Shown: positions 9,253 to 18,332 of the stretch, piece by piece
How positions within the stretch are numbered: the stretch's first letter is position 1
Layout: every line of letters begins with the position of its first letter
Assembly: GCF_002119725.1 (NCBI RefSeq)
Contig: NZ_CP021109.1
Span: 1,054,001 to 1,118,000, forward strand
Length of the DNA: 64,000 nucleotides
From: Bordetella genomosp. 9
GTDB lineage: Bacteria > Pseudomonadota > Gammaproteobacteria > Burkholderiales > Burkholderiaceae_B
Direction: 5' to 3'
Program-made: the position numbers and the translations under genes
The notes under the pieces: model-generated
What the model was told of the DNA's origin: nothing
The model's database searches: none
The model's input: the letters and a program-made list of their open reading frames with translations, nothing else

Positions 9253-9663
9253 TCATAGCACGGGCAGGGGCCGGCTGCGGCGGGCGTCGTCCGTCGCAAC
9301 GTAGACGAGCGTGGCTTCGGTCACTTTGACGATCTCGGCATCCAGCCGCTGGCGCTGCGCGTAGACTTCCACTTCGACCGTAATGGACGTGTTCCCCGTC
9401 TTGACGATGTCGGCGTAGAAACTGAGCAGGTCGCCGACGAACACGGGCTGCTTGAAGATGAAGGAATTGACCGCGACTGTGGCCACGCGGCCGGCCGCGC
9501 GCCGGGCCGCCGGAACGGAGCCTGCGATATCGACCTGGGCCATGATCCAGCCGCCGAATACGTCGCCGTGCACGTTGGCGTCCGCCGGCATGGGCATGAC
9601 GCGGAGCACGGGTTCCCGGTTGGCGGGCAAGGATACGACGGGCGATGTTCTGCTGGTGGTCAT
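9253..9663 (-). CDS. Acyl-CoA thioesterase, hot-dog fold (YciA-like)
   Basis: This protein of 136 residues has the YciA/BACH hot-dog pattern: PADANVHGDVFGGWIMAQVDIAGS holds the active-site loop (residues about 25-48), followed by TVAVNSFIFKQPVFVGDLLSFYADIVKTG and a final strand EATLVYVATD. Enzymes of this kind hydrolyse short- to medium-chain acyl-CoA in the cytoplasm. The ATG at 9663 is used. The gene lies 13 bp before mgtE on the same strand and could share its transcript. Confidence 0.85.
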   Translation of the reverse strand: MTTSRTSPVVSLPANREPVLRVMPMPADANVHGDVFGGWIMAQVDIAGSVPAARRAAGRVATVAVNSFIFKQPVFVGDLLSFYADIVKTGNTSITVEVEVYAQRQRLDAEIVKVTEATLVYVATDDARRSRPLPVL

Positions 9664-9737
9664 GGACCGGCTCCTGACGGACAACCGGCCGATTATGCAG
9701 GAATTTTGTCCCCGTCGCGTGACAGCCCGCCGGGCGT

Positions 9738-10784
9738 TCAAGCGAGCAGTGCGACGAGCCCGTAGCCGCCGAAAATCAGCCACAGGAAAAGGATGAAACC
9801 CAGCGCCAGAACCCGCGGGCCGGCCTTGCGGATCTGGCTGAACCGCGTCTCGATACCCAGGGCCGTCATGGCCATCGTCAAGGCGAAAACATCCAACTGG
9901 CGCAAATGGGCAACCGCATCGTGGGGCAGGATGTCGAGCGAGTTGACCATGGCCAGCGCAAGGAAGCCGATGGCGAACCAGGGGATCGGCAGGCGCGCGG
10001 CCTCGGCCCCGGCATGGGCCGCTTGCGCGCTGCGCCGCAGCCACAGTCCGAGCACGAGCAGCACTGGCACCAATAGCGCCACGCGTGTCATCTTCACAAT
10101 GGTCGCGATTTCCGTGGTTGCCGGGTCCACGTTGCTGGCCGCGCCCACGACCTGGGCGACCTCGTGCACCGTGCCGCCGATGTAGATGCCCAGATGCCGC
10201 GTGTCGAAAGGCAGCCATCCGGCATGGTAGAGAACCGGATACAGGAACATCGATAGCGTGCCGAACAGCACGACCGTCGCAACGGCGACCGCGCTTTTGT
10301 GCGGCTGCGCGCGCAGGGTGGGCTCAAAGGCCAACACGGCCGCTGCGCCGCAGATCGCGCTGCCTGCCGCTGTCAGCATGGCGGTGTCGCGGTCCAGCCC
10401 AAGCAGCCGCTGGCCGACCACCGTGCCGAGAAGCAGCGTACCGGCCACGACAGCGGTAGACACCGCCAGGCCGGGCAATCCTACCGCTGCAATTTGCTGC
10501 ACGCTGATGTTCAATCCGTAGAATGCGACGGCGATGCGCAGCAGGCGCCGGGCGGCGAAATTGACCCCCGCGCTCCAGTCCTGCGGCATCGATCCGCGCA
10601 GGAAATTGCCGTACAGCATGCCGCACACGATCCCGATTACCAGCGGCGAGAAACCGAGCTGGCGCAGAAAGGGCAGGGTCGCCAATTGCATGACGGCGGC
10701 GGCCAGCAGCCCGACGAACAGAACGCCGTTCAGCTTGTCGCGCCATGGCGTGGCGAGGGAAAGGGAAGTCGTGGACGTGGACAT
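9738..10784 (-). CDS. YeiH/UPF0324-family membrane protein (putative sulfate exporter family)
   Basis: The 348-residue protein has about ten predicted membrane helices and the UPF0324 hallmarks: LRIAVAFYGLNISVQQIAAVG, a TAAGSAICGAAAVLAFEP loop and YIGGTVHEVAQVVGAA. The family is often annotated as a sulfate exporter, though transport has been shown for few members. It is transcribed away from a LysR regulator, with 151 bp between the two starts, which repeats the common yeiH-yeiE arrangement. Confidence 0.88.
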   Translation of the reverse strand: MSTSTTSLSLATPWRDKLNGVLFVGLLAAAVMQLATLPFLRQLGFSPLVIGIVCGMLYGNFLRGSMPQDWSAGVNFAARRLLRIAVAFYGLNISVQQIAAVGLPGLAVSTAVVAGTLLLGTVVGQRLLGLDRDTAMLTAAGSAICGAAAVLAFEPTLRAQPHKSAVAVATVVLFGTLSMFLYPVLYHAGWLPFDTRHLGIYIGGTVHEVAQVVGAASNVDPATTEIATIVKMTRVALLVPVLLVLGLWLRRSAQAAHAGAEAARLPIPWFAIGFLALAMVNSLDILPHDAVAHLRQLDVFALTMAMTALGIETRFSQIRKAGPRVLALGFILFLWLIFGGYGLVALLA

Positions 10785-10935
10785 GGCTTGGGCAGTTGTA
10801 CAGGCCGGCGCACAGGCAGAGCTTTATGACTCGGCGCGCTTGTTTAATAACTGGAAGTCATGTTAATCCGTGGGCTCATATCCCCGAAATGGTCATTCCC
10901 GATGTCTAATATAAGAAAACCTGATATCGGACCCC

Positions 10936-11829
10936 ATGACGCCTGAACAGCTGCTGACCTTCGCCCATGTGGCAGAAGCCGGGAACATCAGCCGGGCGGC
11001 GGAGCTGCTGCACTTGTCCCAGCCGGCGGTCTCGGGGCAGCTCCGCGCGCTGCAGGAATGGTTTGGCGAGCCGCTCTATCGGCGCAGCGGCCATGGCATC
11101 GTGCTGACGGCGGCCGGCGAACGGCTGGTCGAGCACGCGCGCCAGTTGCGCCAGGCATACGGGCAGGCCCGCGAGCTGCGCGACGCTTGGCGCGGCATCG
11201 CCTCCGGGTTGCTGCGGCTGGGGGCCAGCACCACGCCGGCCAGCTATTGCCTGCCGGCCCTGGTCGCCGCCTTCCGGGCGAAATACCCCGCCGTCTCGCT
11301 GCAGCTCGCCGACGGCAATACGGCGGAGATCGTCCAGCGCCTGCCGCTATTGGATATGGCCTTTATCGAAGGCGATATACCCGCAGGGCTGCCCGCCGAC
11401 ACCGCTGTGCATGCGTGGCGGCAGGACGAAGTGGTGGCCATCGTCCCTGCGGATCATCCGCTGGCGGACCGACGGGCCATCACGCTGGCCGATCTGGCCC
11501 ACTATCCGCTCGTCATGCGTGAGCCGGGCTCGGGGGTCCGGCGCCTGGTGGAGCGGGCGTTCCGGTCCGAGGGACTGGCGCCCGGCGCCGCACTGGAACT
11601 GGCGGGCGTGGAAGGAGTCAAGCAGGCGGTCCGCGCCGGATTGGGTATCGGCTTCGTCTCGGCGATGTCCATGCGGCATGAGGACGGCGCGCTTACCGCG
11701 CTGCGGGTGGGCCGCAAAGGGCTGACGCGCACGCTCAGCATCCTGCTGCCCAATGCTTCGGCCCCCGCGCGCGCGGCGGCGCTGTTTCTGCAAATGTGCC
11801 GGGAAGACGCGGCTGACGCGCCCCACTAG
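10936..11829 (+). CDS. LysR-family transcriptional regulator, YeiE/CysB-like
   Basis: The N-terminal HTH is clear: TFAHVAEAGNISRAAELLHL and QPAVSGQLRALQEWFGEPL. It is followed by the periplasmic-binding-like effector domain, residues about 90-290. The length of 297 residues is standard. Because it is divergent to a YeiH-type transporter it probably controls that gene. The shared 151-bp spacer contains AT-rich sequence suited to the overlapping promoters of such a pair. Confidence 0.9.
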   Translation: MTPEQLLTFAHVAEAGNISRAAELLHLSQPAVSGQLRALQEWFGEPLYRRSGHGIVLTAAGERLVEHARQLRQAYGQARELRDAWRGIASGLLRLGASTTPASYCLPALVAAFRAKYPAVSLQLADGNTAEIVQRLPLLDMAFIEGDIPAGLPADTAVHAWRQDEVVAIVPADHPLADRRAITLADLAHYPLVMREPGSGVRRLVERAFRSEGLAPGAALELAGVEGVKQAVRAGLGIGFVSAMSMRHEDGALTALRVGRKGLTRTLSILLPNASAPARAAALFLQMCREDAADAPH

Positions 11830-11856
11830 ATATGGGGCCACGTCAGTTGGCATCGC

Positions 11857-13077
11857 TCAACGCGCCTGGAGCGGCGGCTGTTCGCTGGAAAGCCAGCGCA
11901 GCGCCAATTGGACCCACAAAGACGCGCCCAACGGCAGCAGTTCGTCGTTGAAGTCATAGCTGCCGTTGTGAAGCATGCAGGGGCCCATGCCGTGGCCCGC
12001 TTCCCGGTGGTCGCCGGCGCCGTTGCCGATCCAGACATAGCAGCCGGGCTTTTCCTGCAGCATGAAGGCAAAGTCCTCGGCGCCCATGGAAGGCTGCACC
12101 TGGTCGTTCACTGCCGCGGCGCCGACCAGATCGCGCAGCACCTCCGCGCAGAACGCCGCTTCCCGCGGGTGATTGATCGTGGGCGGATAGTGGCGCTGGA
12201 AATCGAAGTCGGCCTCGCAGCCCATCGCCGCGCAGGTATGGACGGAAATATCGCGCATGCGCTGTTCGATGAGATCCAGCGACTCGACCGTAAAGGTGCG
12301 CACCGTGCCCCGCATCTCCGCCGTCGTCGGCACGACGTTGTCCGCGCTGCCGGCGTGAATCTGCGTGATACTCAGCACGGCGGCGTCCAGGGGGTTGCGA
12401 TTGCGGGTGATAATGGTCTGCAGCGATTGCGCCAGCTGCACCGCGGTCATGACCGGGTCGATGCCCAGATGCGGCATTCCCGCATGCGCGCCTTTGCCGG
12501 TGATCACAATGCGGAAATCGTTGCTGGAAGCCATGATGGGACCGTAAGTCAGGCCGAACGTGCCGGCGGCCATGCCGGGCCAGTTGTGCATGCCGAACAC
12601 CGCCTCCATGGGGAATTGCTCGAACAGCCCATCGTCGATCATCCGCTTGGCGCCGCCCCCGTGTTCCTCGGCAGGCTGAAAAATGGCGTAGACCGTGCCT
12701 GCGAAATCGCGATGCGCGGCCAGATAGCGCGCCGCGCCCAGCAGCATGGCGGTATGCCCGTCGTGGCCACACGCGTGCATGCGGCCGGGGTTGCGGCTCG
12801 CATGCGGGAAAGTATTGAGTTCCTGCATGGGCAACGCGTCCATATCGGCCCGCAGGCCCACGGCCCGCCCGCCGTCGGCCTGCCTGCCGCGGATGATGCC
12901 CACGACCCCCGTGCCCGCCAGGCCGCGATGGACCTCGACGCCCCACTCCTGCAACTTCGCCGCGACCACGTCCGCGGTGCGGAATTCCTCGAAGCAAAGC
13001 TCCGGATGGGCATGGATGTCGCGACGGATCGCCGCGAGATCCGCTTGCCAGGCGATGATTGGTTCAAGCAGTTTCAT
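11857..13077 (-). CDS. M20-family amidohydrolase (hippurate hydrolase/N-acyl-amino-acid hydrolase type)
   Basis: This 406-residue M20D peptidase-like enzyme has the metal-binding segment MHACGHDGHTAMLLGAARYL, then QPAEEHGGGAKRMIDDG with the catalytic Glu pair, and the late metal His in the MGAEDFAFMLQEKPG region. The dimerisation domain lies in the middle (residues about 180-300). Such enzymes remove the acyl group from N-acyl amino acids or hippurate in the cytoplasm; the exact substrate is not readable. The ATG at 13077 (MKLLEPIIAWQ) matches the usual family start. Confidence 0.9.
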   Translation of the reverse strand: MKLLEPIIAWQADLAAIRRDIHAHPELCFEEFRTADVVAAKLQEWGVEVHRGLAGTGVVGIIRGRQADGGRAVGLRADMDALPMQELNTFPHASRNPGRMHACGHDGHTAMLLGAARYLAAHRDFAGTVYAIFQPAEEHGGGAKRMIDDGLFEQFPMEAVFGMHNWPGMAAGTFGLTYGPIMASSNDFRIVITGKGAHAGMPHLGIDPVMTAVQLAQSLQTIITRNRNPLDAAVLSITQIHAGSADNVVPTTAEMRGTVRTFTVESLDLIEQRMRDISVHTCAAMGCEADFDFQRHYPPTINHPREAAFCAEVLRDLVGAAAVNDQVQPSMGAEDFAFMLQEKPGCYVWIGNGAGDHREAGHGMGPCMLHNGSYDFNDELLPLGASLWVQLALRWLSSEQPPLQAR

Positions 13078-13228
13078 GGGACACCGTAGTCGGGTTGCAC
13101 GCGTCACGATGCGCGGCAAAAATAGGGCGGGCCGGGGCGGCGCGCCTTTGCGCCGGGTCTTCCGCGGCCGGTAGTCAGACGACCGAGCGTATCATCAAAT
13201 ACGCCGCTTATTAATGGAGACAACTACC

Positions 13229-14929
13229 ATGCAGCGCCCGTGGCTTGCCGAGTATCCCGCCGGCGTGCCCGCCGAGGTATCGGTCGATGGCTATGTCTCG
13301 CTGGTGGACCTGCTCGATCGCGCGTGCGAACGCTACGCAACCCGGATCGCCTGCACGGCGATGGGGACCAACCTGAGCTACGAGGCCATCGATATCCATG
13401 CGCGCCGTTTCGCGGGATGGCTGCAGTCGCTCGACATGCCGCGCGGCAGCCGGGTCGCCGTGATGCTGCCCAATGTCCCGGCCTATCTGGCGTGCATGCT
13501 GGGCACGCTGCGCGCCGGGCATGTCCTGGTGAACGTGAATCCGTTGTACCGGCCCGCGGAGCTGGAGCGCCAGTTGCGCGATGCGGGCGCCCAGGTCATC
13601 GTCATCCTGGAAAACTTCGCGCATACGCTGCAGAGCGTTGCCGAACTGGGCGGTGTGCGGCACGTCGTCGTGACGGCCATCGGCGACCTGCTGGGCGGCA
13701 TCAAGGAAACCGTCGTGAATCTGGCGGCCAGGCACGTCAAAAAAGTCGTGCCGCCCTGGCGGATCGAAGGGGCGCTGCGCCTGCCGCGCGCGCTTGCATT
13801 GGGCCAGCGGCACGGTTTCGAACAGCCGGCGTTGTCGATGGAAGACCTGGCGATCCTGCAGTACACGGGCGGCACCACCGGCACGCCGAAAGGCGCGATG
13901 CTGACGCACCGGAATCTGGCGGTCAATATCCTGCAAACGGAGGCCGTGGCGTGGCCCGCGCTGCACGACGTGCCGGGGCAGCTCACCATCATCAGCGCAC
14001 TGCCGCTGTATCACGTGTTCGCAATGACCGTCTGCGGCCTGTATGGGATGCACGCCGGCATGCGGAACCTGCTTATTCTGAATCCGCGCGATCAGCCCGC
14101 ACTGATCAAAGCCTGGCGGGCAGTGCCGGTCCATATCTTTCCCGGCGTAAACACCCTTTTCAACGCGTTGGCGCGCAATCCCGCCTTCGCGTCGCTGGAC
14201 TTCTCCGCACTGCGGCTGACCTTCGGCGGCGGCATGGCGGTACAGAGGGCCGTGGCCGACCGCTGGCGCGCCATCACGGGCCGGCCGATCATCGAGGGCT
14301 ACGGCCTGTCCGAGACTTCGCCGGTGGCCGCGGTCAACCCGACCGATACGCACGTTTTTTCCGGCACGATAGGTTTGCCGGTTCCTTCGACCGATGTGGC
14401 GATCCTGGATGATGAAGGCCACGCCGTCCCCGAAGGAGAGCGCGGCGAAGTCTGCATCAAAGGGCCGCAGGTCATGCGGGGATATTGGCAGCGTCCCGAT
14501 GAAACGCGGCAGGTCATGACGGACGACGGCTATTTCCGCACCGGCGATATCGGGACGATGGACCGTCGCGGCTACATCCGAATCGTGGACCGCAAGAAAG
14601 ACATGATCGTCGTCTCCGGCTTCAAGGTCTATCCCAACGAGGTCGAAGACGTGATTGCGACGCACCCTGGGGTGCAGGAAGTCGCCGCGGTCGGCGTCGC
14701 GGACGAACGCTCGGGCGAATCCGTGCGGGTGTTCGTGGTGCCCAAGGATCCGTCGTTGTCAGAGGCCGATGTCCTCGCGTGGTGCCGCGACAAACTGACG
14801 GGCTACAAGCGGCCGCGCAGCGTGGTTTTCAGAACCGAACTTCCCAAAACGAATGTCGGCAAAATTCTGCGCCGCGAACTGCGGGAGGCGGCGCAGGATA
14901 CCGCCGAAAGCGCGACGGCGGCCTCCTGA
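13229..14929 (+). CDS. Long-chain fatty-acid-CoA ligase (AMP-binding, FadD-like)
   Basis: The adenylate-forming enzyme signature LQYTGGTTGTPKGAMLTHRN is present. It is followed by the A5-type GYGLSETSPVAAVNP and the C-terminal hinge and lysine region (GYIRIVDRKKDMIVVSGFKV and later KTNVGKILRRELRE). The length (566 residues) and the order of motifs match FadD: fatty acid + ATP + CoA to acyl-CoA. Start choice: GGAGA at 13216-13220 is well placed for the ATG at 13229; an in-frame ATG at 13214 overlaps that site and is less likely. The gene is followed by a 9-bp tandem repeat and converges on an inositol monophosphatase gene. Confidence 0.9.
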   Translation: MQRPWLAEYPAGVPAEVSVDGYVSLVDLLDRACERYATRIACTAMGTNLSYEAIDIHARRFAGWLQSLDMPRGSRVAVMLPNVPAYLACMLGTLRAGHVLVNVNPLYRPAELERQLRDAGAQVIVILENFAHTLQSVAELGGVRHVVVTAIGDLLGGIKETVVNLAARHVKKVVPPWRIEGALRLPRALALGQRHGFEQPALSMEDLAILQYTGGTTGTPKGAMLTHRNLAVNILQTEAVAWPALHDVPGQLTIISALPLYHVFAMTVCGLYGMHAGMRNLLILNPRDQPALIKAWRAVPVHIFPGVNTLFNALARNPAFASLDFSALRLTFGGGMAVQRAVADRWRAITGRPIIEGYGLSETSPVAAVNPTDTHVFSGTIGLPVPSTDVAILDDEGHAVPEGERGEVCIKGPQVMRGYWQRPDETRQVMTDDGYFRTGDIGTMDRRGYIRIVDRKKDMIVVSGFKVYPNEVEDVIATHPGVQEVAAVGVADERSGESVRVFVVPKDPSLSEADVLAWCRDKLTGYKRPRSVVFRTELPKTNVGKILRRELREAAQDTAESATAAS

Positions 14930-14950
14930 TACGCGCCGGTCGAAACGCGC

Positions 14951-15008
14951 GTTCGGGCCGCTCGGGCCGCTCGGGCCGTTCAGGCCGCTCGGGCCGTTCA
15001 GGCCGCTC
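14951..15008. repeat. 9-bp tandem repeat between fadD-like and imp genes
   Basis: About 6.4 copies of a 9-bp unit lie in the convergent intergenic space, each gttcgggcc, gctcgggcc or gttcaggcc. Differences between units are confined to two positions. A similar but distinct 9-bp array sits at 24009-24053. Arrays of this kind can vary in copy number; nothing shows a function here. Confidence 0.9.
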
Positions 15009-15044
15009 AAACAGATACTTCGTGTACGGCTGCGGGGGCAGCTT

Positions 15045-15923
15045 TCAGGCCGCCGTGCCGCGGGACAAGTGCGGCGCAATCATCGCTTTCAACGCCGCGG
15101 CGATCGCCTGGTTTCCGGAAACCACGTAGCCGCCGATGGGCCAGGGATCCACCCCATACATGTCTTCGGCAACGCCGCCGGCCTCGCGCACGATCAGCGT
15201 CCCAGCCGCCACGTCCCAGGGCGCCAGTCCCATTTCCCAATATCCGTCGTAACGTCCTGCCGCGGTCCAAGCCAGGTCCAGCGCGGCCGCGCCCAGCCGT
15301 CGCACGCCGCGCGTCACGTTGATCGCTTCGTGCAGGGTGGGCATGTACTGCTGCGCGAAGGAAAAATCGCGGAATGGAAAGCCCGTGGCCACCACCGCGT
15401 CGTCAAGGGTTTGCGTGCGCGAACATGCAATCCGCCGGCCGTTCAGCCACGCGCCCGACCCGTGCACCGCGGTAAACATCTCTTCGCGGTTGGGGTCGTA
15501 GATCGCGGCGACGACCGGGGTGTCCTCAGTCAATGCGGGGCCCGCGGCCAAACGGGTGCCGGCGTGGGCGATCAGGGCGATGGAAACCGCGTATTGCGGA
15601 ATGCCGTGCAGGAAATTCGTCGTGCCGTCCAGCGGGTCGATGTACCAGGTCGCGGGCCCCGCCACCTGCCCGCCGGTCTCTTCGGCAACGATGCCGAACT
15701 GCGGCGTGCGCGTGCGCAGCTCCTCGATAACCGCCGCCTCGGCCTCGCGGTCAGCCTGCGAAACCAGATCGTTGCGGGCCTTGCGGTCGATCACCAGGTC
15801 CGACCGGTGGTGCGCGTACGATTGCAGGATGGCGGCGCCGGCGTGCGCAGCCGTGACGGCGGCGTCCAGCGCCGCGCAAAGATCCAGGGGCGCATTCTGG
15901 GAAAGCTGCGCTGGGGTTTGCAT
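15045..15923 (-). CDS. Inositol monophosphatase-family protein (SuhB-like)
   Basis: All three metal-binding motifs of the family are present: EETGG (Glu), [15 protein letters not shown] (Asp-Pro-Leu-Asp-Gly) and [19 protein letters not shown] (Trp-Asp). The length of 292 residues fits. Enzymes of this family hydrolyse inositol-1-phosphate or related phosphates using Mg2+; in Proteobacteria SuhB also acts in rRNA transcription. Whether this copy is SuhB itself or a paralogue cannot be decided from one window. Confidence 0.9.
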   Translation of the reverse strand: MQTPAQLSQNAPLDLCAALDAAVTAAHAGAAILQSYAHHRSDLVIDRKARNDLVSQADREAEAAVIEELRTRTPQFGIVAEETGGQVAGPATWYIDPLDGTTNFLHGIPQYAVSIALIAHAGTRLAAGPALTEDTPVVAAIYDPNREEMFTAVHGSGAWLNGRRIACSRTQTLDDAVVATGFPFRDFSFAQQYMPTLHEAINVTRGVRRLGAAALDLAWTAAGRYDGYWEMGLAPWDVAAGTLIVREAGGVAEDMYGVDPWPIGGYVVSGNQAIAAALKAMIAPHLSRGTAA

Positions 15924-16132
15924 GCTCGAATGACCTTTTTCGTGTTATGCCGCCGCGCCGTCGGAACCCATTCCGGCGAATCGATGCGCGGTTTGGGCTC
16001 AACGACTCATTGCCCGGACCAGGGCGGAAAGCGCCGATAATCGCGGCTGTCCTTGACGCGGGCGGCGGGCCGGGACCCGCGTCCTTTCAACGGATTCTAC
16101 GCCGGCCGCACCTTCTTCATGATGTATTGCCC

Positions 16133-18004
16133 ATGTCCGAGTCTTCCAGTGTTGCGTATCGGCCCTTGAAGCCGGCTGCGCCCGTCATCGATGCGCGAGG
16201 CGTTCCGTTCAGCCCGGAATACGGCGATATCTATCACGCGGCCGACGGGGCGATGGCCCAGGCTCAGCACGTTTTCCTGGGGGGAAACGACTTGCCTCAA
16301 CGCTGGCGAGGCCGGGCGTCGTTCACCGTGTGCGAAACGGGCTTCGGGCTGGGTTCCAATTTCCTGGCGCTTTGGCTTGCGTGGCGCGCCGACGCCCAAC
16401 GTCCACGCCGTCTGCATGTGGTGTCTTTCGAGGCGCACCCCCTGCTGCCGCAAGACTTGGCCGGCGCGCTGGCGCGGCTGCCGGCCGACAGCGGCTGCCG
16501 GGTGCTTGCGGACCAGTTGCTGCGCCAATGGCCGCCGTTGCTGCCAGGCGTGCACCGGCTCGAATTCGAACGGGGCGGGGTGACGCTGACGCTCGCATTC
16601 GGCGATGCCGGCACCCTGGCGCCCCAATTGGATTTCGTGGCGGACGCTTTCTTTCTGGATGGGTTTGCGCCAGCGCGCAATCCGGAAATGTGGACCCCCG
16701 CATTGCTGCAGGCGCTCGGCGCGCATGCCGCGCATGATGCCACGGCGGCAACCTGGTGCAGCGCTGGCCGCGTGCGGCGCGCGCTGCAGGAGGCCGGCTT
16801 CGCGGTCGACCGGCGCCCCGGCTTTGCCGGCAAGACCCACATGACCGTCGCGCGGCGCATTGCAGCCGGGCGCGCGCCGGCAGGCGATCCGCCGGCGCAT
16901 GTCGCCATTGTGGGCGCGGGTATCGCCGGCGCGGCGGTGGCGCAGGCCCTGGGCCTGCGCGGCATTCCGGTCACGTTGCTGGATCCCGCGCATGATGCCG
17001 CCCATCGCGGGCACCTGGCCGCTGCCGCGACACCGCTGGTCGCGCTCGACGACAACCCCCGCGCGCGCCTGTCGCGGGCTGGGACCTTGCGCGCGCTGGC
17101 CCGCTGGGGCGATCTGGATGGCGATGCGCGGCCCTTGCAATGCGGCACGCTGCAGTTGTCGCGGGACGCAGGCCGTGCTGCGGATGCCGGCAAGGTATTG
17201 GCGACGCTCGGTTTTCCCGCATCCTGGGTGCGGCAGGTGGATGCCGCGGAAGCCTCCGACATCGCCGGTCTGGCGGTGTCCCGCGGCGGTCTGTTTTTCC
17301 AGGCAGGCCTGCTGGTGCGGCCCGATGCGCTGATACACGCGCTCTCGGCGGCGCCGGGCGTGCGGCGCGTGCCGGGCGCCGTTCACCGCATGGAGCGCAA
17401 TGGCGACACGTGGCGCCTGGAGGACGAAGCGGGGCGGGTCCTGGCCGACGCGCCGGTGGTCGTGGCGGCCAACGCCGTGGGGGCCCGCCGCCTGCTGCAT
17501 GCCAGCGGATTGCTGGAGCCGTTGCCGCGGCTGGCCCAAATGCATGCGCTGGCGGGCGAGGTGACCCTGTTGCCCGCGCACGCGCTGGCTGGCGGGCCGC
17601 GCTGCATCATCGGCGGCGAAGGCTATTTGCTTCCCGCGGTGCACGGGCATTGCGTTGCCGGCAGCACCTACGTGCACGGCGCCGCCGAAGCGACGGTGTC
17701 GGCGGGCGGGCAGGGCGTCAATCTCGCCAAGGCGGCCGCGCTGCTCGATGCCGATGCCGCGGCTGCGGTCCGGAGCATGGCGGCCGGCGCCTTGTCCGGG
17801 TGGGCGGGCTGGCGCGCGGTCTTGCCGGGCAGACTTCCCGCCGTGGGCCCGGTGAGTCATGCGGAGGGCCTGTACCTGGCCACCGGATTCGGCTCCAGGG
17901 GGCTGAGTTGGGCGGCCTTGGCGGGGGACATCATCGCCGCTCACCTGTGCGGTGAGCCCGCGCCATTGGAAAACGATTTGCTCCGCGCCATTGCGCCGCG
18001 CTAG
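16133..18004 (+). CDS. mnmC: MnmC: bifunctional tRNA 5-methylaminomethyl-2-thiouridine methyltransferase/oxidoreductase
   Basis: The 623-residue protein joins the two MnmC domains. Residues 1-240 are the SAM-dependent methyltransferase ([36 protein letters not shown]). From about residue 256 ([19 protein letters not shown]) it is the FAD-dependent oxidoreductase. MnmC makes the last two steps of mnm5s2U at the wobble position of tRNAs such as tRNA-Lys(UUU), Glu and Gln. A tRNA-Lys(TTT), a known type of substrate, lies at 23827. The ATG at 16133 gives the normal N terminus; the reading frame continues upstream without family likeness. Confidence 0.93.
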   Translation: MSESSSVAYRPLKPAAPVIDARGVPFSPEYGDIYHAADGAMAQAQHVFLGGNDLPQRWRGRASFTVCETGFGLGSNFLALWLAWRADAQRPRRLHVVSFEAHPLLPQDLAGALARLPADSGCRVLADQLLRQWPPLLPGVHRLEFERGGVTLTLAFGDAGTLAPQLDFVADAFFLDGFAPARNPEMWTPALLQALGAHAAHDATAATWCSAGRVRRALQEAGFAVDRRPGFAGKTHMTVARRIAAGRAPAGDPPAHVAIVGAGIAGAAVAQALGLRGIPVTLLDPAHDAAHRGHLAAAATPLVALDDNPRARLSRAGTLRALARWGDLDGDARPLQCGTLQLSRDAGRAADAGKVLATLGFPASWVRQVDAAEASDIAGLAVSRGGLFFQAGLLVRPDALIHALSAAPGVRRVPGAVHRMERNGDTWRLEDEAGRVLADAPVVVAANAVGARRLLHASGLLEPLPRLAQMHALAGEVTLLPAHALAGGPRCIIGGEGYLLPAVHGHCVAGSTYVHGAAEATVSAGGQGVNLAKAAALLDADAAAAVRSMAAGALSGWAGWRAVLPGRLPAVGPVSHAEGLYLATGFGSRGLSWAALAGDIIAAHLCGEPAPLENDLLRAIAPR

Positions 18005-18332
18005 GTAAATCCTTGAATAGCGCGTCTTGTCTGTGATGGCGGCGTGGGCGTTTTGATTTTCGGGCTGACCCGCGGGCCGGGATTCGTTTCCCCAAGGAAG
18101 ACGAAAGATGCCCGCATTTAGCTTGATTTGGGAGCCGGATGGCGCTCGGCGGCGGGTTCGACGGTTTTGAGAACCCATTGACGTCAGCGCCCACTTCGGC
18201 CGCATCGGGCGTCAATGCGGCTTCCGGCGGAACGCCCCTATAAGCGCAAATCCGATGCCGAGTTTATTTCACGCGCCAAATCCGTCAAAATAGCGCCTTT
18301 TGGTGCTTTTTGGCTTAAGCGGGGGATGCTCG
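18005..18332. other. Intergenic region between mnmC and the GH31 gene with an inverted repeat
   Basis: This 328-bp space holds no supported gene. It contains an inverted repeat, ATTGACG at 18177-18183 and CGTCAAT at 18210-18216, with further pairing inside (GCGCCC with GGGCG). The arms are about 120-150 bp before the next gene and could be an operator or a promoter-proximal hairpin. No clear terminator for mnmC was found. Confidence 0.45.

Noticed and set aside
16097..18205. A 702-codon minus-strand frame opposite mnmC
   Set aside because: MnmC motifs are unambiguous on the plus strand; the other frame has no domain.
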